A stretch of 50,839 nt of DNA. It comes from a virus. The position numbers were made by a program, and so were the translations under genes. The first letter of the stretch is position 1. The number at the start of each line of letters is the position of its first letter. The stretch is taken from positions 1 to 50,839 of the IMG/VR virus record IMGVR_UViG_3300035698_009027; one strand, 5' to 3'. The notes beneath the pieces were generated by a model. That model was not told the DNA's origin. It was given only the letters and a program-made list of their open reading frames with translations, and ran no database searches. Positions 32,001 to 41,100 of the stretch are shown in pieces.

Positions 32001-34735
32001 ACAGAAACCAAGCTGATGATGAATTTCAATGGCTTGGAGATGTAGTATCAAACTTATGGTTTGAGAGTGGAGTAAATATAGCACTTAGAAATGGTGTTAC
32101 TTCTATACACTCTGCTTACATAGATGCTCCTACTGCTATGACTGACTACTATCCAGAGACTGAAAACTTGACTACCAATTCAATAGAAGGGTATTTAAGA
32201 TACATGACAGGTGCTGGAAGTGCTCCTCAGAACTATTTAGATTCTTACATGTTAGAGAAGCTGACTGTAGTAGATGCAGAAAATTCTGATGGTAGATTAT
32301 ACAGAGGGTATGCAGGTGCAGAGATATATGCATTGAACAGAGATTACCAAAGAACTAACAAGCAAAAAATATTCTATGCTTTAGGTTTAGAGTATGACTG
32401 TTGTTCAAACTGTACAGAAGACTTTCCTCACAGAACATATTACTCAGAGCAATCTTTTCAAGAAGAGCTTATTGATAATTATAGAGTTTTCTTACCTAAC
32501 AATTATAGAGACCTTGAGGGTGAGAAAGGGGTGATAACTGATTTGTTCAGAATACAGAACAATTTATACATCCAAACTGAAGGAGCTTTATGGCATTTGC
32601 CACAAACTATACAAGAAAGAGTAACAGGGGATGTTGTGTCCTTCATTGGTACAGGAGAGTTTTTTGCTATCCCACCAAGAAAGATCACTGACACTGATAA
32701 AGAGAGTGCAGGTACTCTGCACAATTGGGCAAGAATGAAGACACCAAGTGGTGTATTCTTTGTATCTGCTACAGAGGGGAAAGTATATTTATTTGATGGG
32801 AACAGTTTACAGCCAATAGTTGGAGGTAATGAAACCTGGTTCAAGAATAACTTACCAGTAAAAGCAGATTTAGACTATTTAATTTCATCAGGAGTGAATT
32901 ATCCTTTGGCAAATAATCCCTCAAGCAAATTTGGTACAGGGTTTATTTCAACTTATGATACACAAAAAGAAAGATTTATATTAACTAAAAAAGATTATGT
33001 TCTTTCTAGTGGAATTTTAGATAGCACAGATTACATTACTTGTTCAAAAGATGGGCAGATAATAATCTTTGAGCCAGTAAGTGAAATAATAGCAGCAAGG
33101 CTAGCAGATGGTTGGAACTATGAAGGTTTAGAAGATTGCAAAATGAAGTTTTCTTCAGAAGTAGTCACACAAACAACTGAAATAATACAAACAGAAACTA
33201 TCATTGCTAACAAGGCTGATATCCATGTGTTCTTTGATACATCAGGTTCATTTGATGTAACAGCTTTAGGACAGATAGACAATACTATAGATGCTTGGTT
33301 AATTAACTTTAGAGCTTCAAACCCAAGTTGGACAGGAGATGTGTTTAAATACAATGACCAAACAGAGAGATGGGTAACTTATGCAGACATAATTGCAACT
33401 GATAACAGAAACAATTATAATGGTATCACTTCAGATAAAGATGTAGTAGTAATTTCATTTTGTAATGAAGCTTCTCCTTCTTATCACAGTAGTGCTAATA
33501 CTTTGCAAGCTACAACTACAGCATTCCTAGATGACTATGATAAGTTTACAGGTACTAACTTGAATGGAAACAATCCAGCACAAGATAGTCTGTACTCTAG
33601 CTTTAAGTCTTTTAAAGGAATACATTATCCTATAGTATTTCCTAATGACCATTGGACAGCACCTTCACAAGCTTTTGTGTTAAACTCTCTAGCTGCACTG
33701 AGAGGTACAAGATATACTTTTTCAGAAGTAAATGCTTTGACAGAAAACTTAGGTTTTGCATCAGGTGCATGGGATATTTTAAAAGCTTCTTTACAAGAGC
33801 CTAATTCTTATCCTAACAATGGACTAGAAAACTTTGGTTGGTTAATTAAACATGATAGGTTTAAAGATGCACAAGGAAGTGTTATAGATACTACAGAGTT
33901 TACTAATGACATTACTTTACTTTTAGAAGGTAGTAATACCACAGTAGAAGAGCAAGTGTTAGTAAATGTAATAGACACTGTAGTAGACTATACATCAGGT
34001 AGAGTAGAGTCTGACCCTATACAATATGACTTGTCTTGGACTATGAGTTATTCTTTAAAAGATAAAGAATGGGTATCATGGCATTCATACACTCCTAACT
34101 TTTATTTCTATAGACTACAAGAACATTATTCTTGGAGAAGTGGAGATAGCCAATTATGGAAACATAACAAAGCTAACCACTATCAAACTTTCTATGGTGT
34201 AAGACATCCTCATATCATTGAGTATGTAGACAACAAGAAACCTAGGGAAACTAAAATTTGGGACTACTTGAATATACAATCTCATGCACAAGAGTTTAAT
34301 CCTACTTACCAGGACTATGTTGATAAGGACATTACTTTCAACAAGCTTATTGCTTACACTTCTAAACAGTCAACAGGGTTAGTAAACCTGGTTGTCAAAG
34401 ATGAAGAGTTGGACTACTTAGACAACCAAGTAGTAAACAATGTAGACAGTATCTTAGTTGACAGAACAGAAAGAGACTGGCACTTAAATGATTTAAGAGA
34501 TGTAGTAGTTGATTACACTCTTCCATTATTCAGAAGAGACAATCTTTCATTACAATCTGAACATTATACAGATAAGGTGCTTAACACTATTGTATTAGAT
34601 TACAATAAGGAATGGAATGAACTACAAAGTTTTAGAGATAAATATTTGGTACTAAGACTTATTTTTGATAATTTTGATAACATAAAATTAATTACTAACT
34701 TTACAGAGGAGATTGAACACAAGTCTTTTAGTTAA
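29084..34735 (+). CDS. Muzzle-like tail protein with VWA-like insertion (1883 aa)
   Basis: The N-terminus follows the pattern of crAss-like muzzle/stem proteins: K-R-G-L-I-T-D-T-S-H-L-N-Q-P-P-G-A-L-T-F then a N-V-V-N-E-S-E-D-G-D-M turn, beta-rich repeated domains to about 850, then a 70-residue hydrophobic and Ala/Gly/Val-rich part (about 875-945) predicted to hold membrane-type helices. Residues about 1380-1510 contain F-F-D-T-S-G-S-F, the MIDAS D-x-S-x-S motif of von Willebrand factor A domains (D1385). The C-terminus is rich in Trp, Tyr and Asp. It likely forms the tip of the short tail and could insert into the host envelope. The role is inferred from the family. Confidence 0.75.
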   Translation: MAQKTQQGPVPKRGLITDTSHLNQPPGALTFALNVVNESEDGDMGWRSNEQSNEPCYTLTSGYIPLGEIYIDKNDSLLLSVSEDGTMSEIGIIGVNCQYTVLVNADLGFKAENQISGTYRLRRGCERTFYFTTPTPMLFNMDKLNDFKVDETDSDSDWDPAKFKLFKVYESIPTFQFIEVIENGLLAPGSYNASIQYLDNDLNPTEWITTCEPIKIYNDSVSKKYSAIEGSTNVVNAALNFGLTNKAIKFSFTDFDTSYPYYRVAIISSNTGSGLVNEVTFSSPISTNIKTYTHTGSSSTVTTGTENEILAFNNVIEEAEFVEQIENKLILGKTKGVQINFCGLQKYASKIKSDVRLEETTLNIIGGNNPKTATVNFDGVGYMPGEIYSFGIVYIFEGSILSPVFHIPGKAEGHISSMSDNNLLDSPYQSTSCKGFWGLDSQGGTLLGQPIRHHRFPTRSEINEPLFTEDTNAESFTLNNLVLTLSASAVTGTTISYEVSYKIDGTPKTFNTSFLSSVFDPAEGLERTVATTRGVITEIIITEDIDGAGYTEITPGVESTSGVTYAQSIVARVVETEDAVYTSKIMGITFSGITVPEEVSTNGYKVIGYYIVRNERTEDEKTVLDSGVMTPMMLEERGFVAHGHIFPNLSDTSRIDKDIFGLIHPENKFNGLEYKNLTQITQEGEYRIVSQALSSVLTQDVGAGTSYDPDVHKGFDGDGITLHTLTRDTKVSYHQKTKEWINPEKRGEVFYLNALNYKTVKDSDDKSQDVYNVSGDNKIGIVQLEEDITDVNDIHKKLPYVMLKRDLSSPYGSFRTLQYYKENVNPIYFDTTTEDKDDVTKNGEQAYILNGDSYIAPMKYHSALFNNFSLADRDTKSSFWTILAGVLLVVVGVAGALISGGSSLALAATGLAALSATAAVVVTAVSIAAIGYGLSTLSSGIEMANVIEVYQKMYEAGLRDTIQDDDTKTIFDDRNQADDEFQWLGDVVSNLWFESGVNIALRNGVTSIHSAYIDAPTAMTDYYPETENLTTNSIEGYLRYMTGAGSAPQNYLDSYMLEKLTVVDAENSDGRLYRGYAGAEIYALNRDYQRTNKQKIFYALGLEYDCCSNCTEDFPHRTYYSEQSFQEELIDNYRVFLPNNYRDLEGEKGVITDLFRIQNNLYIQTEGALWHLPQTIQERVTGDVVSFIGTGEFFAIPPRKITDTDKESAGTLHNWARMKTPSGVFFVSATEGKVYLFDGNSLQPIVGGNETWFKNNLPVKADLDYLISSGVNYPLANNPSSKFGTGFISTYDTQKERFILTKKDYVLSSGILDSTDYITCSKDGQIIIFEPVSEIIAARLADGWNYEGLEDCKMKFSSEVVTQTTEIIQTETIIANKADIHVFFDTSGSFDVTALGQIDNTIDAWLINFRASNPSWTGDVFKYNDQTERWVTYADIIATDNRNNYNGITSDKDVVVISFCNEASPSYHSSANTLQATTTAFLDDYDKFTGTNLNGNNPAQDSLYSSFKSFKGIHYPIVFPNDHWTAPSQAFVLNSLAALRGTRYTFSEVNALTENLGFASGAWDILKASLQEPNSYPNNGLENFGWLIKHDRFKDAQGSVIDTTEFTNDITLLLEGSNTTVEEQVLVNVIDTVVDYTSGRVESDPIQYDLSWTMSYSLKDKEWVSWHSYTPNFYFYRLQEHYSWRSGDSQLWKHNKANHYQTFYGVRHPHIIEYVDNKKPRETKIWDYLNIQSHAQEFNPTYQDYVDKDITFNKLIAYTSKQSTGLVNLVVKDEELDYLDNQVVNNVDSILVDRTERDWHLNDLRDVVVDYTLPLFRRDNLSLQSEHYTDKVLNTIVLDYNKEWNELQSFRDKYLVLRLIFDNFDNIKLITNFTEEIEHKSFS

Positions 34736-34747
34736 GATTAATCTTAA
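34732..34747 (+). repeat. 16-bp perfect palindrome at the muzzle gene end
   Basis: TTAAGATTAATCTTAA is self-complementary and overlaps the TAA stop (34733-34735). As RNA it could form a 6-base stem with TTAA loop; there is no T-run after it, so it is not a clear terminator. AT-rich palindromes of this size can occur by chance in this genome. Confidence 0.35.
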
Positions 34748-34764
34748 TAAACATTCATCTACAA

Positions 34765-36210
34765 ATGAAGAAAACTAGAAAAACTAAAAGAACTATTGGC
34801 AAATATGCCATGGGTTCAGGGAACACAGGAGTAATCAAAGGTTACATGCCTGACCCTTCTGAAGTCTTAAGACAGAATGAGATTAATTTAGACATAGCTA
34901 AAGCTGAAGCTGCTGACAATCCTTTTGTAAAAGGTCTTGACATGATAGGTCAATTAGCCACACAAACAGGTTTAAACATGTTAGGTGGTGCTATGAAAAA
35001 AGGCAAACCTAATGTTGACAAAGTACAAAAAGGAATAAACAAAGACATGGATGATGGTCTTATGGTGTTAGCAAAAGGTAGTGGAGTAGAAGGTGTACAA
35101 GGTAAAGGAGAACAAGTTCCTGTCAGAGTAGAAAAAGGAGAACTTCTTGAAACTCCAGATGGGGTAGTTACTAAAGAAGGTGGAGAGAGACATGGTAAAG
35201 ATGGAGAAGGTGGTAACACTAAATTTGTTGAAGAAGGCACTATTGTAACTTCTGATAATGAAGATATTAAGATTGCTGGAAAGACCATGGCAGAAAGAAA
35301 AGAAATTAGAATAGCTAGACTAAGTAAAATATCTAAGTCTTTAGAGACAGACCCTACTGATGCTCTAGCTAAAGAAACTTATAAAAGGACTTCAGAAAAA
35401 AATGAGTATGAAGAGCAAGCTGACTTACAAGTTCAAGAGTTTGCAAGAATGATGGCAGGAGAAAGTGAAAAGATGTTTGCAACAGGTACAGGCAAAGAAG
35501 GAGTTAAAAGTTATAGTAAAGGTACAGATGGTAAAGGTGTTAAATCTTTTGGTGGGAAACTGCTAGATGGTTTTAAAGACTTTGCAGGAGGATTTACACC
35601 AGGAGATGTTATGGGTATAGCTGGTAATATCTTTCAAGGAAACTCTGCCCTTAGTCAAGCAAGAAACAATGCAGCTGGCAGTACCCCTAATGAAAATCAA
35701 TTTGCTAACTATGGAGATGATGCAATGGCAACTTTAGGAGAAGCTGATGCTCAAATAATAGGTATGCAAGGTCAAGCTGAAAAGAAGTTAGACCAAGAAA
35801 GAACTGGTGCTATCAATAGAGTTAGAAAATCCTCTAGGAGTGCCAATGTAGTTAATGCAATGCAATTGGGAATAGATGCTCAAGCTAATGCATCAATGGC
35901 AGATATATATAGTAAGTTTGCACAAACAACTTTAAACAATATTTACAAAAAAGCTGGATTACAAACTGATATTGACCAAAAGAAAATGACAGGAGCAGGT
36001 GTAGCTGATATTGCTAACAGAATGGATGCTGATAATGCAGACACTCAATTGGGGGTTGCCAAAGAAACTTATGCAAGAAGCTTACAACAAACAGGTAAAG
36101 ACTTAAATCAAAATAAAAAGTCTAATGTTTTAGCTAATCTTACAGCACAGTTATCTAAGTATGGTTTAATTGCACAAGATGATGGAACTATTACTACTAA
36201 AAAAGTATAA
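34765..36210 (+). CDS. Internal virion/cargo protein candidate (481 aa)
   Basis: The start is basic (KKTRKTKRTIGKYAMG). Residues about 115-165 carry a beta-rich segment with V-P-V-R-V-E-K-G-E-L-L-E-T-P-D-G-V-V then H-G-K-D-G-E-G-G-N-T and E-E-G-T-I-V-T-S-D, a recurrent virion-protein module in Bacteroidota phages with conserved His and Gly. The remaining protein is Ala/Gln-rich helices. It follows the muzzle gene and precedes the other cargo genes. Likely ejected with DNA or held in the head; self-cleavage at the H-G segment is a possibility only. Confidence 0.68.
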   Translation: MKKTRKTKRTIGKYAMGSGNTGVIKGYMPDPSEVLRQNEINLDIAKAEAADNPFVKGLDMIGQLATQTGLNMLGGAMKKGKPNVDKVQKGINKDMDDGLMVLAKGSGVEGVQGKGEQVPVRVEKGELLETPDGVVTKEGGERHGKDGEGGNTKFVEEGTIVTSDNEDIKIAGKTMAERKEIRIARLSKISKSLETDPTDALAKETYKRTSEKNEYEEQADLQVQEFARMMAGESEKMFATGTGKEGVKSYSKGTDGKGVKSFGGKLLDGFKDFAGGFTPGDVMGIAGNIFQGNSALSQARNNAAGSTPNENQFANYGDDAMATLGEADAQIIGMQGQAEKKLDQERTGAINRVRKSSRSANVVNAMQLGIDAQANASMADIYSKFAQTTLNNIYKKAGLQTDIDQKKMTGAGVADIANRMDADNADTQLGVAKETYARSLQQTGKDLNQNKKSNVLANLTAQLSKYGLIAQDDGTITTKKV

Positions 36211-36212
36211 GC

Positions 36213-38180
36213 ATGGGAAGATTTTATAAAGCAACACCTGGGAATTTCATAGATAATAAGATGTATGAAACACCTTTTGAAGAGATTGCAGGCACTATAG
36301 GTCAAATAGACAAAAACATTACTGAAACTTATGATGAAGGAAGAAACATTTTAGATGCTTCTGAATCTCAAAAATTAGAATCAGATGATCCAGCAGTTAC
36401 TGCAAGGTTTGGTAAGTATAGTGACATAGTAGAACAAAGTACTATAGCTATGGATAAGAACCCACTTGACTTTGTAAAGCACAATGGTAAGCTAAGGAAA
36501 GCTTCTAGGGACTTGTCAACTGATATGAAGACAGGTATCATTGGTAGAGCACAAGAACAGTTTGAAACTTACAATAAGGAAACAGCTGAACTAGATGCAA
36601 GAACAGATTTAACTCAAACTACTAAAGACCTTAAAAAGTCTCACATACTTGCTCAATATAAAAAAGCTGGCTCTTTGAACTACAATCAAGAAACAGGTGC
36701 TTTCAATAAAATAAGTACTTTTAACTCTGACTTAGTTGGAGAGATTGTAGATGAAGATGCTTACTTAACTAAAGTAGACAAAGGTTTCCAATTCCAATCA
36801 GAAGGAGGAGGTAGCAGTAGGGTAGGTAAAGTTGCAGGAAGTAATGATGACATGCTAATCACTAGTTCTAGTAATAGAACTACTAGGAGTGCTGCTAGAG
36901 TTCAATCATATTTAGAAAAAGATTTAGACTCTAAAGACTATGTAAAAAGTAGGAGACAAATACATCAAATGGAAATGGACATGAATGGTCCCTCTAAAAA
37001 GTTAAATAAAGATGGTACTCCTATGACACCTCAACAATTAGCTGAACAAGACAAAAGAGACCTTGTTGCTAAAGGTGTAGAGAAACTTACAGGAAGTAGA
37101 GGAGCTTACAAAACATCAGCTTCTGGATTACCTGGAGCAGGCACTAACAAGAAAAAATCTACAGGAAGAGTAGATACAGGTACTGACATTGATGATACTT
37201 CTTCTACAGTAATGCCAGCAGAAACAATTGTTAAAACTAAATCAAAAGATACAAAACTTCAAAGAATATTTGACTTTGATTCAAATGACATTCCTATTAC
37301 TAATGACATGACAGATGCTGAAAAATTACCTTTACAAAACATGGCAGCATCTAAAGAAAAACTTACTAAAGCAGGATTTAAAAATGCAGAGAGTTTGTAT
37401 TCTAATACTGTAGATGGATTTACTTTAGACAAACTTGATGTATTAAGTACTGCTTTAGTAGATTCAGGTCTTTTAGATATAAATTTACCAGCTTTTGAAA
37501 AAAGAAAAGCTTCTATTGATTACTTAAATACCAAGGCAGCTCAAAAGACTAGAACAACTCTTATAATTCCTGAGTTTAATGATGGAGTTGAAGCAACAGA
37601 AGGAGACATATTAGAAGCAACAGAAGTTGTTAGAGGCATGGTTAACTCTACAGATCAAACTCAAGCAGTTGGAGAAATTTATATAACTGAAGGAGGTAAA
37701 ACTAAAAAATTACCCTCTGGAATGAGTTTTAATGACTTGGCAACTAAATCAGGAGCTGTATATATTCAACCAACAGGCAAAGGTCCATCTAGTGTACAAG
37801 AAATAGGTAGTGACAAAAATGGTTGGAAAGACAAAGCAGGTAATTTAATAAAAGCACAAGAAGCTAATAAAGAAAAAGGTATTAGGAAAGGACAGACACT
37901 AAGTAGAGCTTACATAGCTGAGAACCTTCCTGACACAAAAATAATGACTCAGAAAGTAGCTGGAAAAAATATTTACAACAATACAAAGAACCTTATCCAT
38001 ATAGTTCCTGGGGACATGAAGCAAGAAATTTTTACTGTCTATGACATAAATGGTAAAATGAAAGAAGTTAAAAGGTATGTAGCAATAGCTAAACTTCTTA
38101 GAACTAACCCAGATGGAACTCCAGGAGAAACTGTAAGTGTTAAAATAGTGCTTGACCCAGAAGATTACAAAACAAACTAA
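36213..38180 (+). CDS. Internal virion protein candidate (655 aa)
   Basis: The start, MGRFYKATPGNFIDNKMYE, and the P-F-E-E-I-A-G-T helix match the opening of tail/cargo proteins in crAss-like and other Bacteroidota phages. Long charged helices fill residues about 30-150, a Ser/Gly-rich linker lies near 195-225, and a Lys/Thr-rich part near 300-345. No enzyme motif was found. It probably co-assembles with the preceding and following proteins as part of the ejected complex. Starts two bases after the previous stop. Confidence 0.68.
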   Translation: MGRFYKATPGNFIDNKMYETPFEEIAGTIGQIDKNITETYDEGRNILDASESQKLESDDPAVTARFGKYSDIVEQSTIAMDKNPLDFVKHNGKLRKASRDLSTDMKTGIIGRAQEQFETYNKETAELDARTDLTQTTKDLKKSHILAQYKKAGSLNYNQETGAFNKISTFNSDLVGEIVDEDAYLTKVDKGFQFQSEGGGSSRVGKVAGSNDDMLITSSSNRTTRSAARVQSYLEKDLDSKDYVKSRRQIHQMEMDMNGPSKKLNKDGTPMTPQQLAEQDKRDLVAKGVEKLTGSRGAYKTSASGLPGAGTNKKKSTGRVDTGTDIDDTSSTVMPAETIVKTKSKDTKLQRIFDFDSNDIPITNDMTDAEKLPLQNMAASKEKLTKAGFKNAESLYSNTVDGFTLDKLDVLSTALVDSGLLDINLPAFEKRKASIDYLNTKAAQKTRTTLIIPEFNDGVEATEGDILEATEVVRGMVNSTDQTQAVGEIYITEGGKTKKLPSGMSFNDLATKSGAVYIQPTGKGPSSVQEIGSDKNGWKDKAGNLIKAQEANKEKGIRKGQTLSRAYIAENLPDTKIMTQKVAGKNIYNNTKNLIHIVPGDMKQEIFTVYDINGKMKEVKRYVAIAKLLRTNPDGTPGETVSVKIVLDPEDYKTN

Positions 38181-38197
38181 AATAAAATATCATTAGT

Positions 38198-41100
38198 ATG
38201 AATGAAGAAGAGTTTTTATTAAAGTATAACTTGAAGTACAATGAGATTGGTGCACTTACTACATTAAATGATGTCTATGTAAGTGAGTTTTCTAATGAAG
38301 AGGGTAGTGTTAAAAGTCATGTTTCAAAAGCAGATTTTGACCTTAACAACAAACAACAAGGAGAGGTTATTAAATCAGGCTATGAGTTTGATGAAACTAG
38401 TGACTATGGAGAGTATGACCAAAAGAAACAATCTGTAGCTAAAGCTAAACTAAATACTTATCTTCAAGACCCTAGTTTTACTACTTTAAGTGAGTTGCCT
38501 GAAAATGGTTCTAAAGACCCTAACTATCAAGTAGCTTTTGATGGAATAATGAAAGAGAAGCAGAAAAAGGGAGAGGACTATTTTTCTTCTTTTGAAGCTA
38601 TGGAACAAAACATTAGCAGAACTAGACAACAAGATATAGAAGATAATGTAGTTCTTTCTTCTTTGGAAACAGATGAAGAAAGAAAAAGTTACATAGCTAA
38701 CCAAGCAAACCTTAAAAAGTTAGAAAAGGAACATGGTAAAGATGATAAAACTTTAATTAAAGAAGCAGCAGAGATAGAGGACTTAGCTATAGGACCAAAT
38801 GGTATTCCTATGATGAGACCAGATGAAGATGCTAACATTATAGAAAAAGGTATGTTTTCTGTGATGAAAGGTTTTTCTGATGCAAAGTCTTGGGCACTAG
38901 CAGGTATGACAAGTGCAGGAGAAGGAATAGAAGATGAGAAAGCAAAAGCAGAATACTTAAGACTAAAAGATGAAGAGCATGTTTTAATTGCACCTATTGC
39001 AACTAAAAAGAAGATGGAGCTTCAGGCTAAAATGGATCTTTTAGAGAAACAAGCAGAAGATGTAGGCTACTGGTCTAGGGACTATGCTATGCTTAATAGG
39101 CAACACCAACAAATGGGTAAGAAAATAATGGAGTTAGATAACTTTGTTAATAAGGCTCAATTTGATTGGAGTATATTTTCTTCTAAAACTATTACTGATA
39201 TAGCATCTTTAGGTTTTACAGATGTACATGAACAACTACTTATTGATTTAGCTATCAGTAAGAAAATGGAAAACAAAGAAGAATTAAGTGACTTAGAAAA
39301 AGGATACTTAGAAACTCAACATACATTAAAAGATATTGATGGTTTACCATTAGAGCAATCTTTTATGCATCAAGTTACAGGAGGTACAGTACAATCCTTT
39401 TCTTTTCTTTTAGGAGGTATAGGAGGTAGAGCAGCAGGTAAAGTTATCTCAAGAGGTATCACTACTAAACTTGCTAAATTGTCTACTCCTTTAGTAAAAA
39501 CTCTAGCAGTGTCTGCAAATGTGGGAACACAAACTTTGTTACACTCAAACACTTATAATGAATCTCTAAAACAATATGTAGGAGATGTAGAGATTACAGA
39601 AGATGCAGAAGGACAACCTGTATTTTTAGCTAGACATGATTTGTACAATTCTATAAAAGAAGAGAACAGATTAAAACTTGTAGGACTTGATAGAGCTATT
39701 TTCCAAAATGAAGGAAATGCAAAAGTAGTTGCTGAACTAGAGGCATCAAAGAAAAGTTTAACAGCTTATGACAATAGTGTTAAGATGCCTATGTCAGGTG
39801 CAAAGTCTTTATTGTATGGAGGATTTGAAACACTTAAAGAAGTAGGGTCTGAACAATTTGGTGGTGCTATCTTAGGTAAACTAGGTTCTGGAGCAAAAGG
39901 TTCTATTGCTTGGATGGGTAAAAAAGCTAACATTGGTCCTAACAAATTAAGTATAGGATTAGAAAAAGCAAGAAGAAAATTCTCTAGCCTTGACAGTAAT
40001 GCTTTAAATGATTTTAACAGAATGGCAACTGCTGTACCTGGTAAAAAATTAATTGGAGGGCAAGGAGAAGAAATGTTTGAAGAGGTACTAGTGCAAGTTA
40101 TACCTACTGTAGGTAGTGATTGGCAAGATTACAAGAATCAATTAAGTGAATTAACTAAAGCTGATTTCTATGTAAAAATTGCAGCACAAACTTTTTTGAT
40201 GAGGTCTGGTATGAAAGGAGTTTCAAGTGCCAAACAAAAGTATGACACTTTTACTAAACTGTCTTCTAAAGACAGAGCCACAGCTAAGAAAGCACAAGAA
40301 GAGATGGAAGTTCTTTTTAAAACAATGGGTAAAAAAGGTGGAACCCAGGCAGATTTTAACAAGGCATTCATGCAAATAGGAGAAGGTAAATTCTCTATAA
40401 CTGATTACAACAATGCTATACAAGGCTTACAAGAGTCAGGAAATTTTGAAGAGGTTTCTACTCAAGAAGAAATGAAAAGAGACTTTGCTCAAAAGCAAAT
40501 TCAAGCAGTACAAGCACAAGGAAAGTTAAAAGAATTTAAGAAAGCTCTTAACAAAGCTAAGTACAATAAGAATTTAGATGCAGGAACTAAAGGTCACATG
40601 GCTTTCTTATCACAAGAAATAAATGAAATTGAAGGAGATGATGCTACCTATGTAAACAGTACTCAAGTAATAAACTTAAAGTCTAAAAAGAAATATACTG
40701 ATAGAGCACTTGCTAAGTTAGAAACTTCTGCTCTTAATCAAGATATTAATGAAAGTGAAGCTTTAGATGAGATTAATAAAAAGCTGAACACTAAAGATAA
40801 AACTGTTAAAGAAATTTTCAAAGGAGACTTAAAGTTTTCTCTTGGGAACATTGCAGGTATGTCTAATAATGCACAAGAATATTTAGCATTAGAGCAACAA
40901 AGACACTCTATGACTGAAGCTTCTAATGAGTTACAAAAAGAAATTGAGAGAGTTACTGACTTCAAACATCAAAATGTATTGATGAATGAACAAGATTACA
41001 GTGCTTACATTGCTAGAGTAAACAAGAAAGTTTTTAAAGGAGAAATCACTGCTGACCAATTTCAAAAGTATATAGCTGACCAACCTAGGTCTGACTTTAA

